From Aliidiomarina minuta (GTDB taxonomy: Bacteria > Pseudomonadota > Gammaproteobacteria > Enterobacterales > Alteromonadaceae): a DNA stretch of 64,000 bases. The translations under genes and the position numbers were made by a program. Each line of letters starts with the position of its first letter. The first letter of the stretch is position 1. The notes under the pieces are model-generated. The model searched no databases, was not told where the DNA came from, and worked only from the letters and a program-made list of their open reading frames with translations. Below are positions 11,610-21,359 of the stretch, in pieces. The stretch spans positions 744,001-808,000 of the forward strand of contig NZ_PIPL01000001.1 in the NCBI RefSeq assembly GCF_003987145.1. The letters are read 5' to 3'.

Positions 11610-12226
11610 TAGTTACTTCCGTCTTTAGCCTGCTCTTTTTCTAACGGCTCCTGCTCTTCCTGATGCTGATGACTCAACTGCAACTGCTGCTGATGGTCAA
11701 TAAAGTAAGACTGTAACTGGCGCCGTTGTGCTGTTCCGCTATCCATCTCAGTTCGCGGAGACTCCTGAATAGAATTAAAACTAACAGGACTGGCAAAACC
11801 AGGTAAAGGATTAGTTTCAAAGATAGGGTTACTCGATGTCGCATCAGCTCGCTGCGACGGAAGCTCTCCGGTTGGCGACATTTGGTAACTGGTAACTCCA
11901 ATAACAGTCACCAGAGCAACACTGGCTGCAACAGCAAAACTAGCTGCCGGACGCCACCATGAGTCATTGGCTGCTGGCTTCAGCCAGCTTTGGCGAGTTT
12001 TAGGTGCCGCAATAGCAGGCTCTTCAGCAACCTGAGCGGCTACCGAAGCTGAAATATCAATGGCCATACCTGGCCGGGCTTCGTCACGGATAACCGCACC
12101 CACCAATTGATAACGCTGCCAGGTCGACTTTTGCTCATCGTCGGTCAGCATGCGTTCAAGCACTCTTTCATCTAGGTCTTCACTATCAATCAGCGCTGAC
12201 AGATGTTCATTATGCTTGTCAGTCAT
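11609..12226 (-). CDS. rseA: Anti-sigma-E factor RseA
   Basis: Single-pass inner-membrane anti-sigma factor that holds sigma-E until cut by DegS and RseP. The cytoplasmic domain begins MTDKHNEHLSALIDSEDLDE and contains WQRYQLVGAVIRDE; one membrane helix follows (FAVAASVALVTVIGVTSY, about residues 95-115); the periplasmic tail is Gln-rich. I chose ATG 12226 rather than the in-frame ATG at 12241 because RseA proteins start this way. It lies between rpoE (23-nt gap) and rseB. Confidence 0.93.
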   Translation of the reverse strand: MTDKHNEHLSALIDSEDLDERVLERMLTDDEQKSTWQRYQLVGAVIRDEARPGMAIDISASVAAQVAEEPAIAAPKTRQSWLKPAANDSWWRPAASFAVAASVALVTVIGVTSYQMSPTGELPSQRADATSSNPIFETNPLPGFASPVSFNSIQESPRTEMDSGTAQRRQLQSYFIDHQQQLQLSHQHQEEQEPLEKEQAKDGSN

Positions 12227-12249
12227 AAGCTTTTTCCTCAAGAGTTAAA

Positions 12250-12828
12250 TCAACCTTCCAATAAAGGCTTTAATTTCTTATCTATTGCTTCACGTGCCCT
12301 GAAAATGCGCGAACGCACAGTACCTATCGGGCAGTCCATGGTTACTGCTATTTCTTCATACCCCATGCCATCCAATTCTCGCAAAGTAATAGCCTGTTTC
12401 AAATCATCGGGTAAATCATTTATCGCATCCAGTATCACTGCTCTCATTTCTTCAGACAACAATTGGCTTTCCGGCGACGCTATATCTTTCAGACCATGCC
12501 CATCATCTAAAAATTCCGCTTCCTGCGCATCAATATCTGAACTTGGTGGTTTACGGCCTCGTGAAACCAGATAGTTCTTGGCTGTGTTCACCGCGATCCG
12601 ATAAAGCCAGGTATAAAAAGCACTTTCGCCACGAAAATTAGGTAGCGCACGATAAGCTTTAATAAAAGCTTCCTGGGCAACATCAGGCACATCACCCTGC
12701 TGTTTCACATAACGGGCTATCAGGCTCATAATCTTATGCTGATATTTTTTTACCAGTATATCAAATGCCGCCTGCTCACCATTCTGCACCCGTTCAACCA
12801 GACGCTGATCAATTTCCTGTTCGCTCAT
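12250..12828 (-). CDS. rpoE: RNA polymerase sigma-E factor (envelope stress)
   Basis: ECF sigma factor directing the response to misfolded outer-membrane proteins. 192 aa. Region 2 includes VPDVAQEAFIKAYRALPNFR and FYTWLYRIAVNTAKNYL (about 49-90); region 4 includes LPDDLKQAITLRELDGMGYE and GTVRSRIFRAREAI (about 135-182). It begins the rpoE-rseABC operon. Upstream at 12897-12923 there is a sigma-E-type promoter, so it very likely drives its own transcription. Confidence 0.97.
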   Translation of the reverse strand: MSEQEIDQRLVERVQNGEQAAFDILVKKYQHKIMSLIARYVKQQGDVPDVAQEAFIKAYRALPNFRGESAFYTWLYRIAVNTAKNYLVSRGRKPPSSDIDAQEAEFLDDGHGLKDIASPESQLLSEEMRAVILDAINDLPDDLKQAITLRELDGMGYEEIAVTMDCPIGTVRSRIFRAREAIDKKLKPLLEG

Positions 12829-12896
12829 TCGAGCCTTCTCTCCTGTTTTCCTGCAACTACATCTGATAGCAGTGGCTCGAGCTGCGATTCAACTAA

Positions 12897-12923
12897 CTAG
12901 ACCTGCCACTTTGCGAAAAGTTC
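12897..12923 (-). promoter_or_regulatory. Sigma-E-type promoter of rpoE
   Basis: On the minus strand GAACTT (12923-12918) and GTCTAG (12902-12897) stand about 16 nt apart, close to the sigma-E consensus GAACTT-N16-TCTRA. It lies about 70 nt upstream of the rpoE ATG, where an autoregulatory promoter is known in E. coli. Confidence 0.75.
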
Positions 12924-12984
12924 GCTTTCTTTATCCAAACAAGGGTAAAATTCATTTTAAAATCATGACAAAATTTTGGATTTT

Positions 12985-14595
12985 ATGACAGCTCGCTTCG
13001 CCTACCAATGTGATGCACTGATTATTGGCAGCGGTGCTGCCGGTCTCTCACTTGCATTAAAACTTGCTCAGGACCTGAGTGTAATAGTACTCAGTAAAGG
13101 CCCATTGGTCGAGGGTTCTACTTACTACGCTCAGGGTGGTATTGCTGCTGTATTTGATGAAAATGATAGCATTGAATCCCATGTCACCGATACTCTCAAA
13201 GCTGGCGCTGGCCTTTGTGACCGACAAACCGTGCAATTTACAGCATCGCGGGCAAAAGCTGCCTTACAATGGCTTATCGAGTTAGGTACCCCTTTTGATA
13301 CCGAGCAGAATGAACAAGGCGAAGCTCGTTACCATCTGACACGTGAAGGTGGCCACAGCCACCGCCGCATATTACACGCGGCCGATGCCACTGGCCGTGC
13401 CGTACAAACCACGCTGGTTGACCAGATTCAGCACCACCCTAATATCCAGGTGCTCGAAGGTTATAATGCGGTCGATCTAATTACCCGGGAAAACGATAGT
13501 AGTAAACACTGCATAGGCGCTTATGCCTGGAGCCGCCACGACAGCAAGGTATACACCATAAGTGCGCCCTTTGTGACTCTTGCTACGGGTGGTTCCAGTA
13601 AAGTTTATCAATACACCAGTAATCCGGATATAGCCAGTGGCGACGGCATTGCCATGGCCTGGCGCGCAGGTTGCCGGGTTGCCAATATGGAATTCAACCA
13701 GTTTCACCCAACCTGCCTGTTTCATCCACAAGCGCAAAACTTTTTGCTCAGCGAAGCACTGCGCGGTGAAGGTGCCAAATTGAAACGTCCGGATGGCAGT
13801 TCGTTTATGAAGGACTTTCATGAAGATGGAGAGCTGGCACCACGTGATGTCGTGGCCCGCGCTATCGACTTTGAAATGAAACGCCTGGGTGCGGACTGCA
13901 TGTATCTGGATATTTCGCACCAGGACAGCGAATTCGTTCGCCAGCATTTTCCGACTATTTATCAGCGCTGCCTGACTCTCGGCATTGACATCACACAAGA
14001 GCCCATGCCGATAGTACCGGCAGCTCACTATACCTGTGGCGGCGTAGTTACCGATTTAAATGCGCAAACTGACCTGCCAGGCCTCTACGCAATAGGAGAA
14101 GTCGCTTATACCGGCTTACACGGTGCCAATCGCATGGCCAGCAATTCGTTGCTGGAGTGTGTGGTTTTTGCCCATGCTGCAGCTGAACACATAGCATCCA
14201 GGGTTAAACAAGCAAAACCCGCTCATAATCTGCCAGCCTGGGATGACAGCCTGGTTACCGACTCTGATGAAGAAGTTATTATTCAGCATAACTGGCACGA
14301 GCTGCGTCTGTTTATGTGGGATTATGTAGGTATCGTAAGAACGAATAAGCGACTGGAGCGTGCTGCCCGGCGCATTGAATTATTACAGCAGGAAATTCAT
14401 GACTATTATTCAAATTTCCGTGTTTCTAATAATCTGCTGGAACTGCGCAACCTGGTACAGGTAGCTGAGCTTATCGTAAAGTCTGCTATGCAGCGCAAAG
14501 AAAGTCGCGGCCTGCACTATAACCTGGATTACCCTAATCTGCTCAAAGATCCTCAGGCTACTATTATCTCTCCTGATGACGCCGGTTCAAGATAA
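12985..14595 (+). CDS. nadB: L-aspartate oxidase
   Basis: FAD enzyme that oxidises L-aspartate to iminoaspartate, first step of NAD synthesis. FAD dinucleotide fold [19 protein letters not shown], then [20 protein letters not shown] and [20 protein letters not shown], all NadB signatures; [20 protein letters not shown] near residue 390. ATG 12985 gives 536 aa and matches the E. coli start; a TTG at 12976 is also in frame. It diverges from rpoE and ends tail to tail with ygfX, overlapping it by 32 bp. Confidence 0.96.
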   Translation: MTARFAYQCDALIIGSGAAGLSLALKLAQDLSVIVLSKGPLVEGSTYYAQGGIAAVFDENDSIESHVTDTLKAGAGLCDRQTVQFTASRAKAALQWLIELGTPFDTEQNEQGEARYHLTREGGHSHRRILHAADATGRAVQTTLVDQIQHHPNIQVLEGYNAVDLITRENDSSKHCIGAYAWSRHDSKVYTISAPFVTLATGGSSKVYQYTSNPDIASGDGIAMAWRAGCRVANMEFNQFHPTCLFHPQAQNFLLSEALRGEGAKLKRPDGSSFMKDFHEDGELAPRDVVARAIDFEMKRLGADCMYLDISHQDSEFVRQHFPTIYQRCLTLGIDITQEPMPIVPAAHYTCGGVVTDLNAQTDLPGLYAIGEVAYTGLHGANRMASNSLLECVVFAHAAAEHIASRVKQAKPAHNLPAWDDSLVTDSDEEVIIQHNWHELRLFMWDYVGIVRTNKRLERAARRIELLQQEIHDYYSNFRVSNNLLELRNLVQVAELIVKSAMQRKESRGLHYNLDYPNLLKDPQATIISPDDAGSR

Positions 14596-14980
14596 CCCGG
14601 CGTAAACGTCGCCACCCAGAGGGATCTAACTGGTCACGGTAAATAAGTTGCCAGTGACTTTTACCTTGAGCAGGCTGCTGTACGCGAAGTGCAATCAAGA
14701 ACGGGCATAATAAACTTTGCTGACCAATTTGCAGGGCGTCCTGATCGGCAGACCAGAAGCCCTGTCCTGATTCATTTATGCACAGGCTGTCATCGGCCTG
14801 CTGCTGATTGCTGCTAATAAAAAGCAATGCGGCCTGGGCCATTAACAAAGGCATCATCCACCACAGCTGAAAGACCAAGCCAGTCAACAACAGAGTCAGC
14901 AGACATAACGCTTGTATTAGTTGCACAGACACCAGAGCCTGGGAAGGCTGGATTTTTATATTCAGAGTGCGTCCCTGCAT
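14564..14980 (-). CDS. ygfX: YgfX/CptA-family inner-membrane protein
   Basis: A 138-aa protein with a two-helix membrane hairpin (about residues 20-55: [20 protein letters not shown] and [12 protein letters not shown]), followed by a soluble C-terminal part rich in Trp and Arg. Length, topology and position directly after sdhE identify it as YgfX. In E. coli YgfX has been described as a toxin acting on cell division and shape; others treat it as a partner of SdhE. It starts 10 nt after sdhE, and its 3' end overlaps the nadB 3' end. Confidence 0.85.
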   Translation of the reverse strand: MQGRTLNIKIQPSQALVSVQLIQALCLLTLLLTGLVFQLWWMMPLLMAQAALLFISSNQQQADDSLCINESGQGFWSADQDALQIGQQSLLCPFLIALRVQQPAQGKSHWQLIYRDQLDPSGWRRLRRVILNRRHQER

Positions 14981-14990
14981 CTGCCACTTC

Positions 14991-15263
14991 TCAGACTTTA
15001 ACCCGACTCAGCATGAGTTGTACCATGCTGGCAAGCTCTGGATCCGGACATTTTTGATGCCCCATGAACCAGGCAAATAAATCCGGATCATCACAAATAA
15101 TAAGGCGCCGAAAAACCGCTTTCTGTTCATCCGTCAATTCATCGTAAGCATCTTCTACAAAAGGCGCAAATAATACATCCAACTCCAGCATGCCACGACG
15201 ACATGCCCAGCGCAGGCGATTCTTGTCGCGCAGCGACTCAGCTGATTGTTTAACCATATCCAT
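14991..15263 (-). CDS. sdhE: FAD assembly factor SdhE
   Basis: Small protein (90 aa) that promotes covalent FAD attachment to succinate dehydrogenase and fumarate reductase flavoproteins. The key motif WACRRGMLELDVLFAPF (RGxxE) is at about residues 19-35. GGAG stands 7 nt before ATG 15263. It forms an operon with ygfX and diverges from ygfZ, as in other gammaproteobacteria. Confidence 0.94.
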   Translation of the reverse strand: MDMVKQSAESLRDKNRLRWACRRGMLELDVLFAPFVEDAYDELTDEQKAVFRRLIICDDPDLFAWFMGHQKCPDPELASMVQLMLSRVKV

Positions 15264-15419
15264 GTGACTTCTCCGAATTAAAAATTAGCCGATATACCTT
15301 ATTCATTATGATATCAGCTTTCACTTCATAGCGGATAGCTTGAAAATTATCGTTTAGCCCCAATACTCTGTTTATACGCAATATCTCAGAGCATAATCGC
15401 AGAGCAAAAAGGAGCCGCA

Positions 15420-16319
15420 GTGAGCTTACCCATTCGCCACGCAAGCCAGCAACAAGAGCTAACCTGTACTACCCAGTTAGGAGCTATTCGTGTCAGCGGA
15501 GAAGACTGCCATAAATTTATGCAAGGCCAGTTAACCTGCGATATTGATCAGTTACAAGAAAACCAATGGGTCTTTGGTGGCCACTGTGACGCCCAGGGTA
15601 AGCTCTGGAGCGTATTTCGTGCTGCCTGGATGAATGGTGATTTACTACTTATCCAGCCACTATCAAGTATTGACGCCAGTCTGCAGCAGCTCAAAAAGTT
15701 TGCCGTCTTCAGCAAAGTAGACATTACCGATGCCAGCCAGCACTTAAGCTTTAAGTTACAGTTACAGCCTGGAAAAACATCGTCGACGCCAAGTGTGAAA
15801 ACGGAAAAACAGCGCCTCATACTTAACTTAACTAATGCACAACTTGAAGTCAGCGAGCAACCTCAGAAAGCGGACTATGGCAGTGAATACTGGCTGGCTT
15901 ATGAAATCGAACAAGGGGTCCCCCTGATTGGCCCGCCATTAACCACGGAATTTATACCGCAGATGGTTAATCTTGACAAATTAGGTGGCATCAACTTTAA
16001 AAAGGGTTGTTATATTGGTCAGGAGACCATAGCTCGTATGCATTACCGCGGAAAAAACAACCGCGAATTACGACAATTAACAGGGAAGTCCGAACAAATC
16101 CCCGCCACAGGTGTACAACTTGAACGCGCAATAGGTGATTCCTGGCGCCGGGCGGGTGCAGTTCTTAACGCAGTGCGTTATGATAATGGCGAAATCGCGT
16201 TACTGGCCGTTCTGCCGGTCAGTATTGAAAACGACGCGACACTTCGCATCAAGGGTGAAGAGAACAGTACTCTGACACTTTGCCCACCATTCGACAATCA
16301 GGAACTATCAGATGAGTGA
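15420..16319 (+). CDS. ygfZ: tRNA-modifying protein YgfZ (folate-binding, Fe-S maintenance)
   Basis: Folate-dependent protein of the GcvT-like family that supports some Fe-S enzymes such as MiaB. 299 aa. The family signature KKGCYIGQETIARMHYRGK (about 197-215) includes the conserved Cys. It starts with GTG at 15420 behind a clear AAGGAG. It diverges from sdhE-ygfX, and its stop overlaps the next gene by 8 nt. Confidence 0.94.
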   Translation: MSLPIRHASQQQELTCTTQLGAIRVSGEDCHKFMQGQLTCDIDQLQENQWVFGGHCDAQGKLWSVFRAAWMNGDLLLIQPLSSIDASLQQLKKFAVFSKVDITDASQHLSFKLQLQPGKTSSTPSVKTEKQRLILNLTNAQLEVSEQPQKADYGSEYWLAYEIEQGVPLIGPPLTTEFIPQMVNLDKLGGINFKKGCYIGQETIARMHYRGKNNRELRQLTGKSEQIPATGVQLERAIGDSWRRAGAVLNAVRYDNGEIALLAVLPVSIENDATLRIKGEENSTLTLCPPFDNQELSDE

Positions 16320-16797
16320 AGCAATTACCGCAGATAAAGCCGTGACCATCCACTACGCCGTAAAAAACCCGGCCGGTGAGGTGCTCGATAAATCCAGCGA
16401 AGAGCAGCCTTTAGCTTTCATTTTCGGCCGCGGCATGCTGATCCCGGGCTTGGAAAAAGCTCTGGAAGGCAAAGCAGCGGGCGACTCTTTTGAAGCTGAA
16501 GTGCCAGCAGATGATGCTTATGGCGAGCGTCATGATGGTTTGGTACAGGCTGTACCACGCCAAATGTTTGGTGACAACGAAGTTGAGCCAGGCATGCAGT
16601 TTCGCGCTAGCACCGATAACGGTGACCAGAGCGTACTAGTTGTGGAAGTAAATGAAGAAACTGTAACCGTTGATGGCAACCACCCACTGGCAGGCGTAGA
16701 CCTCAAGTTTGATGTGGAAGTTGTTGATGTGCGCGATGCGACAGCTGAAGAGCTGGATCATGGACACGTCCACGGTGAAGGTGGTGTTGAACACTAA
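16312..16797 (+). CDS. FKBP-type peptidyl-prolyl isomerase, SlyD-like
   Basis: Prolyl isomerase/chaperone of the SlyD group (161 aa). FKBP strands VTIHYAVKNPAGEVLDKSSE and FIFGRGMLIPGLEKALEG, an inserted flap domain (about 70-125) with PADDAYGERHDGLVQAVPR, and NHPLAGVDLKFDVEVVDVR. The C-terminal tail is short with a few histidines (HGHVHGEGGVEH), much less than the metal-binding tail of E. coli SlyD, so nickel binding is likely weaker. It overlaps ygfZ by 8 nt and ends at a strong terminator. Confidence 0.93.
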   Translation: MSEAITADKAVTIHYAVKNPAGEVLDKSSEEQPLAFIFGRGMLIPGLEKALEGKAAGDSFEAEVPADDAYGERHDGLVQAVPRQMFGDNEVEPGMQFRASTDNGDQSVLVVEVNEETVTVDGNHPLAGVDLKFDVEVVDVRDATAEELDHGHVHGEGGVEH

Positions 16798-16820
16798 GGT
16801 GTTTTAATACAACTTTGCGA

Positions 16821-16846
16821 AAAGGCACCTTCGGGTGCCTTTTTTG
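16821..16846 (+). terminator. Rho-independent terminator after the FKBP gene
   Basis: Stem AGGCACC / GGTGCCT closed by a TTCG tetraloop, followed by a run of T. About 25 nt past the stop codon. Confidence 0.9.
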
Positions 16847-16956
16847 TTACATATCCCACCCGTTGTACTCTTTGTCTCATTGGCCTGGCAATTGAACTTG
16901 ATAACCTGTTTGCTTATGCTCTTACGATCGATTAAATAAAAACAGGAAACCTTGTA

Positions 16957-19389
16957 ATGCTCCAACAACAAATTCGACGCACCTTTGGCGTTGCTGCTGG
17001 CCTGCTGCTCTTTAGCCTGCCCGCAGCTGCTAATCAGATAGAAGTCAGCTACCAGCAACCCGCTCAGGAAGTTATAGATATTGTAGATGCAGCACCCGCG
17101 CCTGGTGCCAGCATAAGCCCAGGAAGCAACTACTTGCTGGTCCAGAACTACCCTGCACTTCCTGCACTTTCCGACCTGGCCGTTCCTGAATATCGATTGG
17201 CTGGCCGCCGTATTAACCCAGATAACAATACCATCAGCCAAAGCCGTTTTATTGAAAACCTGCGTATTGTTGACATCGGCTCAACTGAACAACGTCCAGT
17301 TTCCGGATTACCTGAAGATTCCCGCATTATAAATACACTTTGGGCACCTGATGGTGAACAGCTGGCAGTACTTAATATGGAAGCCGATCAGGTAAGCCTG
17401 TGGTTGGTAGATGCACAAAGCGCGGAAGCTTCACGCTGGACTGACGTTCAAGTCAACGCCGTCTGGGGCGGACAAATGCACTGGAATGAAGACAGTAGCG
17501 CTGTCTACCTGCTTGCAGTAGATACTGAGCGAGGCGAGGAACCTAAGGCCAGCCCAGTTCCACAAGGGCCTATAGTGACAGAAAGTCGTGGTCGTACGGC
17601 TCCCGCCAGAACCTATCAGGATTTGCTGGCTGACTCCCATGACGAATTACTTTTTGACTATTATTTCAGCAGTCAGATTACCCGCATCGATCAACAAGGC
17701 AACCAGAAAAAAATTGGTGAACCCGGTGTTTTTAACACCTTCAGCCTCTCTCCTGACAGCCAGCATCTTCTGGTTACCGAGTTACAGCGGCCTTATTCTC
17801 ACGCCGTGCCACAATTTCGTTTTGCGCGTACAACCGAGGTCTGGAACACTGATGGCGAAAAGGTTTATCAGGTGGTAGAACAGCCGCTGGCTGATGACTT
17901 ACCTATCTCTTTTGATGCTGTGGTAGAAAGTCGCCGTAGTATCTCCTGGCGCAATGACGCCGACGCCACACTGGTTTGGGCGCAGGCCGCCGACGGTGGT
18001 GACCCGCGCAACGAAAGTGATGTTCGCGACCAGGTATTTCAACTGCCCGCACCTTTCGACGCTGAACCGGAAAAATTACTGGAACTGAGCACTCGTTACG
18101 CTCGTCTGTTAGCAGCAGACGGTGATACGGCGATAGTTTGGGAACGTTGGTGGAACAGCCGTGAAGAAAAAGCCTGGCGCATAAATACTGCAGGCGAAGC
18201 TGAGCCTGAACTAATGTGGGAACGCTCCTGGCAGGATCGTTATGGCGATCCCGGCAGCCCCATGACCACCCGTACCGAAGACGGACGCCGTGTGCTTTTT
18301 GTTGATGACGGCCATATCTTACTTACTGGTGACGGTGCCTCTGATGAAGGCGATCGCCCTTTTATCGACCGCAGAAATCTGGATAGCGGAGACACTGAAC
18401 GTTTATGGCGCTCGGAGTCGCCATATTTTGAGCAACCCAGAGCTTTAGTCGACGCTGAAAGCATGACCTTCCTGACGCAACGAGAAGCCAGCGATCAACC
18501 GGCTGATTTCTACCTGCGCACTTTAGGTGAAGAACAGCTCACGGCATTGACTCAGACTGAACACCCTATGCCGCATACGCTGGGGATTTCCCGAGAACTC
18601 GTACATTATGAACGTGAAGACGGCCTGGCGATGTCAGCCACTCTCTTTTTACCCGAGGGTTATGACGCCGAACGGGATGGCCCACTGCCTACTATAGTCT
18701 GGGCTTATCCGCGTGAATACCGCAGTGCTGCAGACGCCGCTCAGGTTTCAGGTTCGCCGTATGAATTTAATCGTATTTCCTTCTGGCGGCCTCAGTTCCT
18801 GGCAACGCAGGGCTACGCAGTCTTTGATAACGCGACTATGCCTATTGTCGGGGAAGGCGATAAACGACCGAATGATACTTTCATCGAACAATTGGTGATG
18901 AATTCGGAAGCGGTCATCAAAGCAGGTGTCGACAAAGGCGTTACCGATGCTAACCGTGTTGCACTGGGAGGCCACTCCTATGGTGCCTTTATGACAGCGA
19001 ACGTACTAGCACATTCCGACCTCTTTCAGGCGGGCATTGCACGCAGTGGTGCTTACAACCGTAGCTTAACGCCTTTTGGTTTTCAGCGCGAAGAACGTAC
19101 CGTATGGGACGACCCGCAACTGTACCTGGATATGTCGCCGTTTTTCTCAGCGCACCAGATAAAAACCCCTTTGTTATTGATACATGGTTCTGAAGATAAT
19201 AACTCAGGCACCTTCCCTATGCAGAGTGAACGCCTGTATCAAGCCGTTAAAGGGCTTGGTGGAACTTCCAGACTGGTTATGCTGCCGCTGGAGTCACATG
19301 GCTATCGCGCACGTGAGTCAATACTGCATATGCTTTGGGAAACCGTTGAATGGCTGGACGAGTTTGTCAAAGATGCTGACACTGAATAA
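16957..19389 (+). CDS. Secreted S9-family serine peptidase (glutamyl endopeptidase-like)
   Basis: 810-aa exported peptidase. A signal peptide covers about residues 1-25 (ending PAAAN), followed by a long beta-propeller region and a C-terminal alpha/beta-hydrolase. The catalytic triad can be placed: Ser674 in GGHSYGAF, Asp747 in HGSEDNNSG and His781 in ESHGY. The SEDNNSGTFPMQSER context resembles the S9C/S9D glutamyl endopeptidase group rather than prolyl oligopeptidase. It probably degrades peptides in the periplasm or outside the cell. It is flanked by terminators, so it is a single-gene unit. Confidence 0.9.
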   Translation: MLQQQIRRTFGVAAGLLLFSLPAAANQIEVSYQQPAQEVIDIVDAAPAPGASISPGSNYLLVQNYPALPALSDLAVPEYRLAGRRINPDNNTISQSRFIENLRIVDIGSTEQRPVSGLPEDSRIINTLWAPDGEQLAVLNMEADQVSLWLVDAQSAEASRWTDVQVNAVWGGQMHWNEDSSAVYLLAVDTERGEEPKASPVPQGPIVTESRGRTAPARTYQDLLADSHDELLFDYYFSSQITRIDQQGNQKKIGEPGVFNTFSLSPDSQHLLVTELQRPYSHAVPQFRFARTTEVWNTDGEKVYQVVEQPLADDLPISFDAVVESRRSISWRNDADATLVWAQAADGGDPRNESDVRDQVFQLPAPFDAEPEKLLELSTRYARLLAADGDTAIVWERWWNSREEKAWRINTAGEAEPELMWERSWQDRYGDPGSPMTTRTEDGRRVLFVDDGHILLTGDGASDEGDRPFIDRRNLDSGDTERLWRSESPYFEQPRALVDAESMTFLTQREASDQPADFYLRTLGEEQLTALTQTEHPMPHTLGISRELVHYEREDGLAMSATLFLPEGYDAERDGPLPTIVWAYPREYRSAADAAQVSGSPYEFNRISFWRPQFLATQGYAVFDNATMPIVGEGDKRPNDTFIEQLVMNSEAVIKAGVDKGVTDANRVALGGHSYGAFMTANVLAHSDLFQAGIARSGAYNRSLTPFGFQREERTVWDDPQLYLDMSPFFSAHQIKTPLLLIHGSEDNNSGTFPMQSERLYQAVKGLGGTSRLVMLPLESHGYRARESILHMLWETVEWLDEFVKDADTE

Positions 19390-19406
19390 TCGCAGCTTAT
19401 AGCACT

Positions 19407-19445
19407 AAAAATCCCCGCGTTGTTTACAATGCGGGGATTTTTTTA
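19407..19445 (+). terminator. Rho-independent terminator after the S9 peptidase
   Basis: Stem AAATCCCCGC (19409-19418) pairs with GCGGGGATTT (19431-19440), followed by T5. It works on either strand in principle. Confidence 0.9.
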
Positions 19446-19566
19446 AGCCACGCTATTTTATTAGCTTATAGGTACTGCGAAAACTTTAATTAAAAAGCAC
19501 TTGTTTCAACACCTTAAAATAAATAATCTACGCATTGCTTACACTATTAATCTAAGGAAAATGTAT

Positions 19567-19923
19567 ATGGACCATAACAATGACATTCCCGATGAAGCTA
19601 TTACAGGCGCATCAGAGGCTAAACAAAATCTGACACCGACCACAGAAACCACTGATGCTGAAAACAATTTGCCGGTTATTCTTTCAATCTACTGGTCTTT
19701 TCTCTGGCGCTCAGTCGCTGTAGGCTTGCTCACGTTACTAATTTTCAGTTTCATTCTCGGTTTTGTTCTAGCCATGATCGATAAAGTAGAGCTTGCAGAA
19801 ACCCTAGGGGGCATTGCTACCATAGTTATCGCTGTCCCGGTAGGTATCTGGGCTCTGGGTTCCGCATTAAACAAACCGCATAAAGGTTATTCGATAGTTT
19901 TTAGCAAAAAAAAGGAACTCTGA
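19567..19923 (+). CDS. Hypothetical small membrane protein
   Basis: 118-aa protein not recognised. A polar, acidic N-terminus (about 1-38) is followed by two hydrophobic helices (about 45-72, SVAVGLLTLLIFSFILGFVL; and about 80-102, TIVIAVPVGIWALGSAL) and a basic tail. ATG 19567 is chosen because AAGGA lies 8 nt upstream; ATG 19561 is too close, and a TTG at 19501 has no ribosome site. pldA follows 56 nt later on the same strand. Confidence 0.7.
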   Translation: MDHNNDIPDEAITGASEAKQNLTPTTETTDAENNLPVILSIYWSFLWRSVAVGLLTLLIFSFILGFVLAMIDKVELAETLGGIATIVIAVPVGIWALGSALNKPHKGYSIVFSKKKEL

Positions 19924-19979
19924 ATGGAAATCAGAGCAGCCTCTGCTATTTTAGAGGGGCTAACCTAAAGGAACTTTAT

Positions 19980-20876
19980 ATGCCAGCCTGCAAAATTACA
20001 GTCGTATCTCTATTTTTAGTAACATCAGTAAGCATTGCCGGCCAGGATGAAGAGCATCCGGAAATTATAGTTCCAGATATAGAAAGTAGAGTTGAAGCCC
20101 GCGTGCAGGCTGAATTAGAAAGCGCTGAGAACCCTTATGTAATAACCCCTCACCGACCGAATTACGTACTACCGGCAAAATTCAGCACACGCCGCAATGA
20201 AAGCTCGTTTGATGATATTCCCGATTCCGATATTATCAATAGCGTAGAGTTTAAAATGCAGTTCAGTTTTAAATACCCGCTCACTACCAGTCTTTTTGGA
20301 AGCAAACACAGTATCTGGTTTGCTTATACTCAGCAGTCTTTTTGGCAAGCCTACAATAATCAAGCCTCGCGGCCCTTTCGGGAAACCAATTACGAGCCTG
20401 AGGTTTTCATCGCTTTTGATCTCGACTTCGAAGTTCTAGGAATCGATCCTAAATACCTGAATATTAGTCTTAATCATCAGTCTAATGGACGTTCAGAACC
20501 TACTTCACGTTCCTGGAACCGGGTCATGGCCGAAGTTATTTTTGAATACGACAACCTGGCATTTTCAGTGCGCCCCTGGTGGCGTATCCCAGAGTCCAGT
20601 GACGATGATGATAATCCCGATATATACAGCTACCTGGGCTACGGCGATTTAACTGCCGTCTATAGCTGGGACCAGTACAGTGTGGATGTCATGTTGCGCA
20701 ATAACCTGCACCGAAGCAACAACCGAGGGGCTATTCAGGTCGGTTTCACCTTCCCCTTGTGGAACCGTTTCAAAGGTTACGTGCAATATTTTAACGGCTA
20801 TGGCGAGTCCTTAGTCGACTACAACTATCATAACCAAAGTCTGGGTGTCGGTATCATTCTGACTAGCTGGCTATAA
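19980..20876 (+). CDS. pldA: Outer-membrane phospholipase A
   Basis: Outer-membrane beta-barrel enzyme (OMPLA) that hydrolyses phospholipids wrongly placed in the outer leaflet. 298 aa with a signal peptide ending near SIAGQ. The active-site block NHQSNGRSEPTSRSWN gives His166, Ser168 and Asn180, the same spacing as H142/S144/N156 of E. coli. FAYTQQSFWQAYN is the other family motif, and the chain ends in a hydrophobic/aromatic strand. AAGGA precedes the ATG. It ends next to arfB on the opposite strand. Confidence 0.95.
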   Translation: MPACKITVVSLFLVTSVSIAGQDEEHPEIIVPDIESRVEARVQAELESAENPYVITPHRPNYVLPAKFSTRRNESSFDDIPDSDIINSVEFKMQFSFKYPLTTSLFGSKHSIWFAYTQQSFWQAYNNQASRPFRETNYEPEVFIAFDLDFEVLGIDPKYLNISLNHQSNGRSEPTSRSWNRVMAEVIFEYDNLAFSVRPWWRIPESSDDDDNPDIYSYLGYGDLTAVYSWDQYSVDVMLRNNLHRSNNRGAIQVGFTFPLWNRFKGYVQYFNGYGESLVDYNYHNQSLGVGIILTSWL

Positions 20877-20877
20877 A

Positions 20878-21294
20878 TCAATCTATACTTTTATTCTGGC
20901 GTAACACCTTAGTTGCGCCCCGCTTCTTTTTAGACTCAATTCTTTTGCGCTTCGCGGAACGCGAAGGTTTAGTCGCAATTCGCCGTTTCTGAGTCACATT
21001 GACGCTTTTCACTAAAGCAATGAACTGCTCCAGTGCCAATTCTCTATTATTCAGCTGACTCCGGGTTTCCTGGCACTTAATAATAACCTTGCCACTTTGC
21101 GTAATGCGATGATCCCGTAACTGCAACAAACGTTCTTTATAGAACTCAGGTAAAGACGAAGCCTGTATATCAAAAATCAGCTGCGCCGCAGTGGCAACTT
21201 TATTTACATTCTGGCCACCGGCTCCACTGGAACGAATGAACTGCCATTCGATTTCCTGTTCTGCAATATTGACTCGGGCTGAGATCTGAATCAT
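20878..21294 (-). CDS. arfB: Ribosome rescue hydrolase ArfB (YaeJ)
   Basis: Releases ribosomes stalled on mRNAs without stop codons by hydrolysing peptidyl-tRNA. 138 aa, standard size. The catalytic GGQ is in IRSSGAGGQNVNKVATA (about 20-36), then SSLPEFYKERLL and RSQLNNRE. The Lys/Arg-rich tail (RIATKPSRSAKRKRIESKKK) enters the mRNA tunnel. ATG 21294 gives the family start MIQISARVNI; a longer in-frame start at 21384 would add 30 residues with no homology. Confidence 0.93.
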   Translation of the reverse strand: MIQISARVNIAEQEIEWQFIRSSGAGGQNVNKVATAAQLIFDIQASSLPEFYKERLLQLRDHRITQSGKVIIKCQETRSQLNNRELALEQFIALVKSVNVTQKRRIATKPSRSAKRKRIESKKKRGATKVLRQNKSID

Positions 21295-21359
21295 GTTAGT
21301 CCTGATTAATAAAAAAGTATCGTAAAGCATGCATCCAATGCCCCAGCAAGGAGATTGAA

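Noticed and set aside
14564..15263. ygfX-sdhE as a new toxin-antitoxin system
   Set aside because: This is the widely conserved sdhE-ygfX pair; SdhE is an FAD assembly factor and the antitoxin label is disputed.
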